A stretch of DNA of 9,104 nucleotides, taken from the NCBI GenBank assembly GCA_030591065.1, contig JAUVBU010000020.1, positions 1 through 9,104 of the forward strand. Direction: 5' to 3'. The translations under genes were made by a program, and so were the position numbers. Positions 1 through 6,204 of the stretch are shown here, piece by piece. A model generated the notes under the pieces. That model saw only the letters and a list, made by a program, of their open reading frames with translations. It searched no databases and had not been told where the DNA came from. Within the stretch, counting starts at the first letter, position 1. Every line of letters begins with the position of its first letter. This stretch comes from a bacterium. GTDB lineage: Bacteria; Patescibacteriota; Minisyncoccia; Minisyncoccales; JANBVM01.

Positions 1-192
1 CATCTAATAGGTAAAATAAAGCAAAAAGGATTGACAATTGCACCTTTAAGAGTCTATAATACAAAAGGTAAAATCAAATTAGATATCGCCATAGTTAAAG
101 GAAAGAAAAAATTTGATAAAAGAGAGACGATTAGAAAAAGAGATGCCAAGGTAGAAATGGCTAGAATATTAAAGCAAAATATTCATAAATAA
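1..192 (+). CDS. smpB: SsrA-binding protein SmpB, C-terminal part (5' end outside window)
   Basis: This frame is open from the window edge to a TAA and encodes the last 63 residues of SmpB, the small basic protein that binds the tRNA-like part of tmRNA and brings it to stalled ribosomes. The visible part holds the last beta-barrel segments (GLTIAPLRVY, then KIKLDIAIVKGKKKFDKRE) followed by a basic tail (RKRDAKVEMARILKQNIHK). The KGKK-x-[YF]-DKRE element is a hallmark of the family, and the tail is the part that folds into the mRNA channel in known rescue complexes. The tmRNA gene begins two bases after the stop, so the two partners are almost certainly on one transcript. The start and N-terminal half are not in the window. 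Identity is firm. Confidence 0.95.
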   Translation, partial: HLIGKIKQKGLTIAPLRVYNTKGKIKLDIAIVKGKKKFDKRETIRKRDAKVEMARILKQNIHK

Positions 193-194
193 AC

Positions 195-534
195 GGGGAT
201 GACTGTTTTGACAGAAATTTAACCAATCTATGCAGGGCGACCTTCTTTATGTCGCAAAACTAGAGAAAACAATAAGTGCTAACTTATTTCAAGAACCCGC
301 ATTAGCATACGCTTAATGCCATTCGTTCCGCTCATTCTCGATAAGCGAAAACGGGTGTTATATTATCGAGATAGATGCTTTATTTTCGGCCTTAGATAAA
401 GTTTCAAAAAAAATAGGCCACAAGTAGAAAAATTTCTCCTAATTTTAATTTTCTACTACACACATTAATTGGGATAAACCTGTAGAGTTATTTTGGAACA
501 ATTTTTGGACGCGAGTTCACCCTCGCCATCTCCA
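195..534 (+). ncRNA. ssrA: tmRNA (transfer-messenger RNA), one-piece form
   Basis: The ends form a tRNA-like acceptor stem: GGGGATG (195-201) pairs with CATCTCC (527-533), with one G-U pair and A534 as discriminator. The CCA tail is not encoded, since CAA follows. CTGT (203-206) pairs with ACAG (211-214) as the D-like arm. The long P2 helix is visible in segments: AAATT 215-219 with 500-504, CCAA 223-226 with 493-496, TCTA 227-230 with 483-486, and CAGG 233-236 with 479-482. PK1 has GCGAC 237-241 with GTCGC 251-255. Pseudoknot stems after the tag include CTCGATA 337-343 with 364-370, GGCCT 388-392 with 415-419, and GTAGAAAA 424-431 with 449-456. The T arm GCGAG/CTCGC (511-515/522-526) closes a loop of only six bases, TTCACC. 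The RNA releases stalled ribosomes and tags the unfinished protein for degradation. The order matches the usual one-piece tmRNA. Confidence 0.95.
278..316 (+). other. tmRNA tag-peptide reading frame (ANLFQEPALAYA, then TAA)
   Basis: After PK1 and an A-rich stretch (AATAAGT), the resume codon GCT opens a 12-codon frame encoding ANLFQEPALAYA and ending in TAA. The layout is the normal one: an Ala resume codon followed by Asn, an acidic residue in the middle, an Ala-Leu-Ala patch near the end, and pseudoknot stems following. Together with the Ala carried by the tRNA-like end, the appended tag would be A-ANLFQEPALAYA. The last three residues are Ala-Tyr-Ala, not the Leu-Ala-Ala read by ClpX in well-studied bacteria, so protease recognition may differ here. 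The frame is seen directly; the protease remark is inference. Confidence 0.88.
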
Positions 535-555
535 CAATAAACTTAAATAAAAACA

Positions 556-1080
556 TTGATAAAAAAACCGTTAGTTAATAGACAAATAAAGGCTTCCGAA
601 GTTAGGTTGATTGATGATGCCGGAAAACAATTAGGTCTTATTCCGTTAGAGGAAGCATTAAAATTAGCTGGAGAGCGCAGTTTAGATTTAATTCAAGTTA
701 CCGAAAAAGTTTCACCACCGGTTTGTAAAATATTAGATTACGGAAAATATCTTTATCGTCTCCAAAAGAAAGAAAAAAAGACGGTAAAAAGCACCGAAGT
801 AAAAGGGATAAGATTAAGGTTTAATATTTCCCCACATGACTTAGGGACTAGAGTCTCTCAGGCAGAAAAATTTTTAAACAAAGGAAATAAAGTAAGGATA
901 GACATGGTTTTAAGAGGAAGAGAAAAGAGACTAGCAATGGTTGCTAAAGAAAAAGTTGGTCAATTTCTCAGAGATCTTAGATCAAAAGTTAATATAAAAG
1001 TTGAGGGAAGCTTAAAAAGAAAGCCGAGAGGATTTTCTATCATGGTTTCCAAGAAACAAGAACAACCTGGTTCTAAATAA
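556..1080 (+). CDS. infC: Translation initiation factor IF-3
   Basis: Encodes 174 residues with the full two-domain IF3 layout. The N-domain (about 1-70) contains ASEVRLIDDAGKQLG, EALKLAGERSLDLIQV and PPVCKILDYGKYLY. A lysine-rich linker follows (about 71-84), then the C-domain (about 85-165) with KGIRLRFNISPHDL, KFLNKGNKVRIDMVLRGRE and RKPRGFSIMV. IF3 binds the 30S subunit, keeps 50S away and checks start-codon pairing. The start is taken as TTG at 556. The frame opens only at 547 after a TAA and holds no ATG or GTG before the conserved domain; the sole other near-cognate choice is ATA at 547. No Shine-Dalgarno sequence is visible. Poor start codons are known in infC of other bacteria, where they support self-regulation. 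It lies 21 bases after the tmRNA 3' end and leads the infC-rpmI-rplT operon. Confidence 0.95.
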   Translation: MIKKPLVNRQIKASEVRLIDDAGKQLGLIPLEEALKLAGERSLDLIQVTEKVSPPVCKILDYGKYLYRLQKKEKKTVKSTEVKGIRLRFNISPHDLGTRVSQAEKFLNKGNKVRIDMVLRGREKRLAMVAKEKVGQFLRDLRSKVNIKVEGSLKRKPRGFSIMVSKKQEQPGSK

Positions 1081-1094
1081 ATAAAAATACTTCA

Positions 1095-1280
1095 ATGAAA
1101 GCAAGAAAATCTATATTAAAACGTTTTAAATTTACTAAAACCGGCAAAGTCTTAAGGATGGCGACGGGTCTTAACCATTACAGAGCTAAAAAATCAGGAA
1201 AAGTAAAAAGGAAAGGAAGAAAATTAATTGAAGTTCCAAAATGTGACGCCAAGAGAATAAAAAAATTACTAGCTCAATAA
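1095..1280 (+). CDS. rpmI: Large-subunit ribosomal protein L35
   Basis: A 61-residue, strongly basic protein in the classic position between infC and rplT. The family signals are KRFKFTKTGKVLR near the N-terminus, then NHYRAKKSGKVKRKGRK where most bacteria have a HLLTHKS-like segment, and a C-terminal CDAKRIKKLLAQ that matches the usual GDAKRIKRLLPY. L35 binds 23S rRNA in the 50S subunit. It is slightly shorter than the usual 64-66 residues because the N-terminal PKMKTHRG-type lead is reduced. It starts at ATG 14 bases after the infC stop. The upstream sequence is A/T-rich with no Shine-Dalgarno motif, so translational coupling to infC is plausible. Confidence 0.93.
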   Translation: MKARKSILKRFKFTKTGKVLRMATGLNHYRAKKSGKVKRKGRKLIEVPKCDAKRIKKLLAQ

Positions 1281-1306
1281 AATATATTTATAATAAATAA
1301 TAAAGT

Positions 1307-1654
1307 ATGGTCAGAGTAAAACGTAGTGTAACTACCCACAAAAAAAGAGAGCGGATCTTAAAGTTAACTAAAGGCTACTGTTGGGGAAGAAAATCAAAAT
1401 ACAGACTAGCAAAAGACGCCCTATTTCATGCTTGGACTCACGCTTATCAAGCTAGGAAAAAGAAAAAGGGAACTTTTCGAGCCCTTTGGCAAACTCAAAT
1501 TAATGCTGCTAGCAGAAAGCAAGGTTTTTCTTATAGTAAGTTTGCTTATAGATTAAAGAAAAGTAAGATTGGAATTAATAGAAAAATTTTAGCAACCCTT
1601 GCCCATAAACATCCGAAACTTTTTGAAAAGATTTTAGAAAAAGCTTTCTCTTAA
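1307..1654 (+). CDS. rplT: Large-subunit ribosomal protein L20
   Basis: Encodes 115 residues, the normal length for L20, an early-assembly 23S rRNA-binding protein. Recognisable segments are the N-terminal extension MVRVKRSVTTHKKRERILKL, the KGYCWGRKSKYRLAKDAL helix region, the FRALWQTQINAASRKQGFSYSKF core, and the C-terminal domain KIGINRKILATLAHKHPKLFEKIL. The usual GARSK element is GRKSK here. It is the last gene of infC-rpmI-rplT, 26 bases after rpmI, and is followed by an intrinsic terminator. L20 represses this operon in several bacteria by binding the mRNA. The 21-base gap between tmRNA and infC leaves no room for a structured leader, so any such control would have to act elsewhere. 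Confidence 0.96.
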   Translation: MVRVKRSVTTHKKRERILKLTKGYCWGRKSKYRLAKDALFHAWTHAYQARKKKKGTFRALWQTQINAASRKQGFSYSKFAYRLKKSKIGINRKILATLAHKHPKLFEKILEKAFS

Positions 1655-1672
1655 AATTATTATATGTTCGTT

Positions 1673-1706
1673 AAAACCTGTATCTTTAATACAGGTTTTT
1701 TTATTT
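1673..1706 (+). terminator. Intrinsic terminator after rplT, probably bidirectional
   Basis: An 11-bp perfect hairpin, AAAACCTGTAT (1673-1683) with ATACAGGTTTT (1689-1699), has a five-base loop CTTTA and is followed by more T residues (TTT A TTT). It lies 18 bases after the rplT stop. Because the stem begins with AAAA, the other strand also reads hairpin then TTTT, so the same element can end the opposing operon that finishes with the Nudix gene (stop at 1765). No better terminator is visible for that operon. Confidence 0.88.
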
Positions 1707-1764
1707 CTCTCCCTTTTTAAGTAGGTCTTCTTTGTGTTTTTAAAAAGCAAACCTTAGGGGAGCC

Positions 1765-2166
1765 TTATAAAAAGCTGTGAGCTTTTCTTAATACCTCCTT
1801 TGCGTTTTTGTATGTTAATTGCTCTAAAGCTTTTTCGTAGGGTAACCATTTAAAACCTGTATGTTCAAAGGAAAGCTTAACTTCTTTTGTTTTTGTTTGA
1901 GCTAAAAAAAACATTACAACCTTAAAAATAGTTTTACCTTTTAATTTTAAAAAGTATTCTATTTTTTCTTTAAACCCATCTATAAAAACAATATCCATTA
2001 TTCCCGTCTCTTCTGCTACTTCTCTTACTATAGTTTGCTTTAAACTCTCTCCTTCTTCAATATGTCCTTTTGGAAAATCCCAGTGTTTTGCCTGATAATG
2101 TAAAAGAAGATAATAAGTTACTTCTTTTTCTCTTCTAAAAACTACTGCTCCAGCTGATTTTTGCAT
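1765..2166 (-). CDS. Nudix hydrolase, Ap4A-hydrolase type (bis(5'-nucleosyl)-tetraphosphatase, asymmetrical)
   Basis: Encodes 133 residues with a complete Nudix box at 34-56: G34, E40, R48-E49 and E52-E53-x-G55 fit GX5EX7REUXEEXGU, so metal binding and catalysis should be intact. Several features favour the Ap4A hydrolase branch over MutT: SAGAVVFRR at the start, HWDFPKGHIEEGE, a GF-x-E-x-IEYF strand, the LSFEHTGFKWL segment resembling the LS-x-EH-x-x-x-WL of NUDT2-like enzymes, and a C-terminal helix with LTYKNAKEVLRKAHSFL. Such enzymes split Ap4A into ATP and AMP and clear alarmone-like dinucleotides. It begins eight bases after the PolX stop, at the end of the minus-strand operon, with no Shine-Dalgarno sequence. 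The substrate is inferred from family resemblance. Confidence 0.88.
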   Translation of the reverse strand: MQKSAGAVVFRREKEVTYYLLLHYQAKHWDFPKGHIEEGESLKQTIVREVAEETGIMDIVFIDGFKEKIEYFLKLKGKTIFKVVMFFLAQTKTKEVKLSFEHTGFKWLPYEKALEQLTYKNAKEVLRKAHSFL

Positions 2167-2174
2167 AAAATATA

Positions 2175-3893
2175 TTATTTAAAAAATTTAGTTAATTGCA
2201 ATAAAGAACGAGTATTAATAATATCTTTTTTTTCGGCCCAACCACGACGAGCTTGCCCTATTCCAAACTCCAACCAATTTAACTGTTCTTTGCGATGAGC
2301 GTCTGTATTAATTACCATCTTAACTCCGAAATCTTTACAGGACCGAATATATTGATCGTTAAGGTCTAACCTTACCGGCGAAGAATTAATCTCTAAAATA
2401 ACTTTAAATTCTTTTGCAGCTCTTAAAATTTTATTAAAATCGAGTTGATATCTTTCTCTCTTTTTTAAAACCCTACCAGTTGGATGAGCAATAATTTTAA
2501 TATATGGATTTTTCATTGCTCTAATAATTCTTTCGGTCATTTTCTCTTTTGGCATTTTTAAAGAAGAGTGTACTCCAGCAATAGCGTAATCTAATTCTTT
2601 TAAAGCAATATCCTTTATATCAAGTAGTCCATTTTTTAAAATATTGACTTCTGCTCCTTGGAGAATTTTAAATTTCTTAGATTTAAACTTTAAATTTAAT
2701 TTATTAATTTCTTTTCGTTGTAAAGATAATTCTTTTTCGTCTAAACCATACTCAATCTTTAAAAATTTTGTATGATCTGAAATTCCTAAATAACTATAAC
2801 CTTTTTTTATGGCCTCTTCGGCCATTTCTAAAATAGAATGCTTCCCTCCGTTCCATTCTGAATGACAATGTAAATCCCCCTTAATATCTTTTTGCTCAAT
2901 AAGTTGGGGTAACTTATTTTTAAGACTGGCCTCAATCTCTCCTTGGTCTTCTCTTAGTTCTGGTGGAACCCACTTCATTTTCAAAGCTTTATAAAGACTT
3001 ACTTCGTCTTTCCCGGCAATCATTTTATCTCCCCTAAATAACCCATATTCATTTAATTTTAAACCCTTAGACATGGCAATTTTTCGAGTAGCAATGTTGT
3101 GGGTCTTAGATCCAGTAAAGTATTGTAGAGCTGAGCCATAGCTTTTTTGAGAGACAATCCTAATGTCTATATCAAAACCTTCTTTTATTCTAACTGACGA
3201 CTTCGTTAAACCCTTACCCCAAACCTTTTCGATTCCTGGCATAGAAACAAAAAATTCCATCACTTTTTTAGGGTATTTAGAAGATACTAAAAAATCGACA
3301 TCTCCTATAGTTTCTTTTTTCCTCCGAAGAGATCCAACTATCGTGACTTTATTGATCCATTTAAAATTCTTCAGTTTTTTGTAAAAATCTTTTGCAATAG
3401 GTAAAATTTCTCCTAATAGAATTCTACCCTTTGCTTTTTTAAAAAACTTAATTGCCTCTAATAAGTTTTCTTCAGTTTTTTCTCCAAAACCAAAAAGAGG
3501 GGCAATCTTATGTAGTTTTACCGCTCTTTCTAACTCTTTAACATTCTTAATATCTAACTTTTTGTATAATACTTTAATTCTCTTAGGACCCAACCCTTCA
3601 ACCGAGGTAAGCTCTCCTAGATTGACTGGCGACTTTTTTTTAAGTTTTTCATAATAATCTATCTTGCCAGTTTCTATATACTCTACAATATTTAAACCAA
3701 TAGCTTTCCCAACTCCCGGAATTTCTTTAATTTTTTTTAATCCACCTTTTTCATAAATTTCTCCCACATCATCTTTTAAATTTTCCAAAGCAACTGCAAC
3801 TCTATGATAAGCATAGGGTTTAAAGGCCACTTCCTCCATTTCTAAATATTCTGCAATTTCATGAAATATCTTAGAGATATTTAAATTTTGCAT
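2175..3893 (-). CDS. polX: DNA polymerase/3'-5' exonuclease PolX (family X with PHP domain)
   Basis: Encodes 572 residues, the normal size for bacterial PolX. The N-terminal 8-kDa-like region holds helix-hairpin-helix motifs IPGVGKAIG (58-66) and VEGLGPKRI (98-106). The polymerase palm has GSLRR (187-191), the catalytic pair D198/D200 in GDVDFL, the third Asp in DIDIR (241-245), and YFTGSKTHN (258-266). The C-terminal PHP exonuclease domain shows DLHCHSEWNGG (340-350), SDHT (372-375), GAEVNI (413-418), VHSS (441-444), IAHPTGR (468-474) and NTDAH (529-533), so metal ligands appear intact. Such enzymes fill short gaps in base-excision repair and trim 3' ends. The gene is 39 bases after the MFS-like gene and 8 before the Nudix gene. 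Its GC content and style match its neighbours. Confidence 0.96.
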   Translation of the reverse strand: MQNLNISKIFHEIAEYLEMEEVAFKPYAYHRVAVALENLKDDVGEIYEKGGLKKIKEIPGVGKAIGLNIVEYIETGKIDYYEKLKKKSPVNLGELTSVEGLGPKRIKVLYKKLDIKNVKELERAVKLHKIAPLFGFGEKTEENLLEAIKFFKKAKGRILLGEILPIAKDFYKKLKNFKWINKVTIVGSLRRKKETIGDVDFLVSSKYPKKVMEFFVSMPGIEKVWGKGLTKSSVRIKEGFDIDIRIVSQKSYGSALQYFTGSKTHNIATRKIAMSKGLKLNEYGLFRGDKMIAGKDEVSLYKALKMKWVPPELREDQGEIEASLKNKLPQLIEQKDIKGDLHCHSEWNGGKHSILEMAEEAIKKGYSYLGISDHTKFLKIEYGLDEKELSLQRKEINKLNLKFKSKKFKILQGAEVNILKNGLLDIKDIALKELDYAIAGVHSSLKMPKEKMTERIIRAMKNPYIKIIAHPTGRVLKKRERYQLDFNKILRAAKEFKVILEINSSPVRLDLNDQYIRSCKDFGVKMVINTDAHRKEQLNWLEFGIGQARRGWAEKKDIINTRSLLQLTKFFK

Positions 3894-3932
3894 AACTATA
3901 AATTACAGCGTTTTAAGTTTTTTTGCCTAAGG

Positions 3933-4550
3933 TTAAAATTTAGTAGAAACTATATTTTCTGTACTTAGTTGATCCTTTAAAGATAAAAGGATAATCCCCG
4001 ACACCATAGTAAATACTCCAACGAAAAGAAATATTAATTTAAATCCCCAAACAGTTGTCATTACTCCTCCCATAGCTCCAGCTAAACCAACACCAAAACC
4101 AAGAGATGTACTTCTTAAGCTATATTCATAAGCTTCCTTTCCTTTATCAATGTGCCTAGCAAAAATAGCAGAAGAAGAAGGAATCATCATAGCCATCCCA
4201 AGAGCTTGTAGGGATTGAGAAATATAAATATGATAAGGAGTAGTAGAAATTAAAAAACCGAAAGGAGCAAGACTAGCTAAGAAAACTCCTGTAACCATAA
4301 ATAAAAAATCGTCTTTTTCTCCGTGATTTTTGTCTAGATAAGCCCCAATAGGAATTTGTAAAACAGACTTCACACTCCAATATATTAAAGAGGTAAACCC
4401 AGCCACCTTAGCACCCTCCACTATATCTCCTCCAACAATATCTTGAAGAATAAATATAGCAAAAATAGGAGCCAGTAATCCCCATGCGCCATTTAAAACA
4501 AAGTCACTATATATTAAAGTTTTGACAATCTTATTAGTATTCTTAAGCAT
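3933..4550 (-). CDS. Half-size (six-helix) major facilitator superfamily protein
   Basis: Encodes 205 residues with six hydrophobic segments at about 14-37, 45-70, 82-102, 106-130, 145-166 and 170-191, where a normal MFS carrier has twelve in about 400 residues. Between helices 2 and 3 lies GAYLDKNHGEKDD (69-81), a fair match to MFS motif A (G-x-x-x-D-[RK]-x-G). Helices 4-6 (SQSLQALGMAMMIPSSSAIF; GFGVGLAGAMGGVM) look like the N-terminal MFS half. The protein ends in a polar tail and a TAA. The 39 bases that follow hold no remnant of a second half, so this looks like a true six-helix protein, not a fresh truncation. It might dimerise to make a carrier, or serve another membrane role. The substrate is unknown. 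It follows the histidine kinase by 25 bases. Confidence 0.8.
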   Translation of the reverse strand: MLKNTNKIVKTLIYSDFVLNGAWGLLAPIFAIFILQDIVGGDIVEGAKVAGFTSLIYWSVKSVLQIPIGAYLDKNHGEKDDFLFMVTGVFLASLAPFGFLISTTPYHIYISQSLQALGMAMMIPSSSAIFARHIDKGKEAYEYSLRSTSLGFGVGLAGAMGGVMTTVWGFKLIFLFVGVFTMVSGIILLSLKDQLSTENIVSTKF

Positions 4551-4575
4551 AAATTATAATTACTAGTTCTATAAA

Positions 4576-6204
4576 TTAAACTTCCGTAATAACAGGGAGG
4601 GTAATAACAAAAGTTGTTCCTTTATCTCTTCCCTTACTTTCAGCTCTAATTACGCCTTTATGAACTCGGACAAAGTTTGCTACGATAAAAAGCCCTAATC
4701 CAGAGCCATTTGGATGAACCGATACAGCAGCTTTCCCTCGACGAAAAAGCTTAAATAAACTCTTTTGATCTTCCTTATTTAAACCAATACCAGAATCTTT
4801 AATAGATATTTGAATAAATTTTTTGGTTTTTATCTTTTTGAATCTCGTAGACACAACTATCTCTCCTTTTTCGGTATACAATATAGCATTATCAATAAGC
4901 CTAGCAATTGCCCGAGACATCATCGTTTTATCAATTAAGGTAACTGGCAAGGTTTTTTTTGATTTTTTAAAAATAATCTTCAGTTTTTTATTTTTAGCTA
5001 AAGGTTCAGAACAACTAATTTGATCTTGAATTATTTCTTCTATTTGGCACGGAGAAAAATCCGTAAATTCTCCTCCCCCAATTAATCCTTGGGCAACCAA
5101 AATATCGTCTAAAATAGTTGTTAGTCTTTCTGAGGAAATATAAAGTTTTTTAATGAAATCATCTTTTTTCTTACCTTTTATGGAGCCATCAGCCAACATA
5201 GAAGTCATTCCTTTTATAATAGAAACTGGAGTCCTTAACTGGTGGTTGACCACCTTTAAAAACTCTGATTTCATCTCAGATAGTTTTTCAACATTTTTTG
5301 AAACTTCTTTAAGTTTTTTGGTTAGTTTTTCCGTGTCTTTACGTCTCTCAATCTCTTGATGAGTTGACCTTATTAAAAGGTAGCCAAAAATACAAAATAA
5401 GAAAAAGACGAAAGAGGTAACTACTTTTAAAAAAGTTGTTGGCATCACAAATGGAAGCATAGACAGAATCAACCCTATTGTTCCAACCAAGGCTTCTGTT
5501 AGAATAACTTTAGTTTCGAAGAGTCGATACTTAAAAATAGAAAGCGCAGTAAAACCAAAAAAAGTAAAAATTGTTAACGGTCCAGCCCAAATAAATCCGT
5601 AATCTCCAAAAAGAGGACCAATAATATTAAACGGGATACACCCTATTAACGGAAAGGCAAGTCCAATAAATAAATATTGAAACCTTCTTTTTTGTGTCTT
5701 ATTAAACTGATAAACCTTTTTATATTTAAAAAAGAAGTTTAAAAAAGCCCAAAAGAAATAAATGATAATAAAGACCACCCAAAAAATGTAAAACGGACCA
5801 AGAATTACCTCTTTTCCTTGGGAGCCAATATTAATTTCTTGAATCCATAGTTTTGTAAAAAATAAAACTGGGATGAAGATAATAATTGGTGCTATGCTCA
5901 TTATTTTATAAATTGTGGGCATTTTATTGAACTTTCCTTCTGGAAAAATATAAGAAAAAAGGAGAACAGTTATTGGGGATAGAATGCCGGCTATATAAAT
6001 TAATCTATTCCAAAAAAGAGCTGTTTCTGGGGTAGTTGAAATACGAAACATTGCAATACTTAAGCTCCACAAAACGCCTCCCAAAAAAACCATTAAAACA
6101 AAAGAAAGGCTACTGTCGCTTCTTTTACTTAAATAAAGTACAGTAATAATTAAAAAAACACTAAGTAAAACAAGTATAAATAATAATAAATCAGCAATTA
6201 ACAT
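4576..6204 (-). CDS. Membrane sensor histidine kinase with N-terminal polytopic (7TM-type) domain
   Basis: Encodes 542 residues. Residues 1-225 hold about seven hydrophobic segments resembling the 7TM sensor region of histidine kinases. Two more lie at about 233-252 and 257-280, and a charged, probably coiled-coil linker at 283-315 follows. The HisKA domain has the phospho-acceptor H321 in VVNHQLRTP. The ATPase domain has the N box RLIDNA (N439), G1 box DSGIGL (470-475), F box LFKLFRRG (483-490) and G2 box NGSGLGL (499-505), ending with GTTFVITLP. All ATP-binding boxes look intact. The residue after the histidine is Gln, not the usual Glu/Asp. Its ATG directly abuts the TAA of the methyltransferase, so the two are probably translationally coupled. 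No response regulator is in the window, so partner and signal are unknown. Confidence 0.92.
   Translation of the reverse strand: MLIADLLLFILVLLSVFLIITVLYLSKRSDSSLSFVLMVFLGGVLWSLSIAMFRISTTPETALFWNRLIYIAGILSPITVLLFSYIFPEGKFNKMPTIYKIMSIAPIIIFIPVLFFTKLWIQEINIGSQGKEVILGPFYIFWVVFIIIYFFWAFLNFFFKYKKVYQFNKTQKRRFQYLFIGLAFPLIGCIPFNIIGPLFGDYGFIWAGPLTIFTFFGFTALSIFKYRLFETKVILTEALVGTIGLILSMLPFVMPTTFLKVVTSFVFFLFCIFGYLLIRSTHQEIERRKDTEKLTKKLKEVSKNVEKLSEMKSEFLKVVNHQLRTPVSIIKGMTSMLADGSIKGKKKDDFIKKLYISSERLTTILDDILVAQGLIGGGEFTDFSPCQIEEIIQDQISCSEPLAKNKKLKIIFKKSKKTLPVTLIDKTMMSRAIARLIDNAILYTEKGEIVVSTRFKKIKTKKFIQISIKDSGIGLNKEDQKSLFKLFRRGKAAVSVHPNGSGLGLFIVANFVRVHKGVIRAESKGRDKGTTFVITLPVITEV

Noticed and set aside
1655..1764. 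Short gene or RNA between rplT and the Nudix gene
   Set aside because: The 110-base convergent gap holds only the shared terminator; no frame or further stable structure was seen.
3163..3384. Plus-strand open frame of 73 codons
   Set aside because: It lies antisense inside polX, across the catalytic palm region, and its translation has no family character; it is a shadow of the real gene.
4553..4558. TATAAT just before the MFS-like ATG as a promoter
   Set aside because: It ends two bases before the ATG, too close to drive a transcript containing that start codon; the gene is also in a tight operon.
4823..5359. Two plus-strand open frames (4823-5023 and 5153-5359)
   Set aside because: Both are antisense to the conserved HisKA/ATPase part of the histidine kinase and look like reverse-strand shadows.
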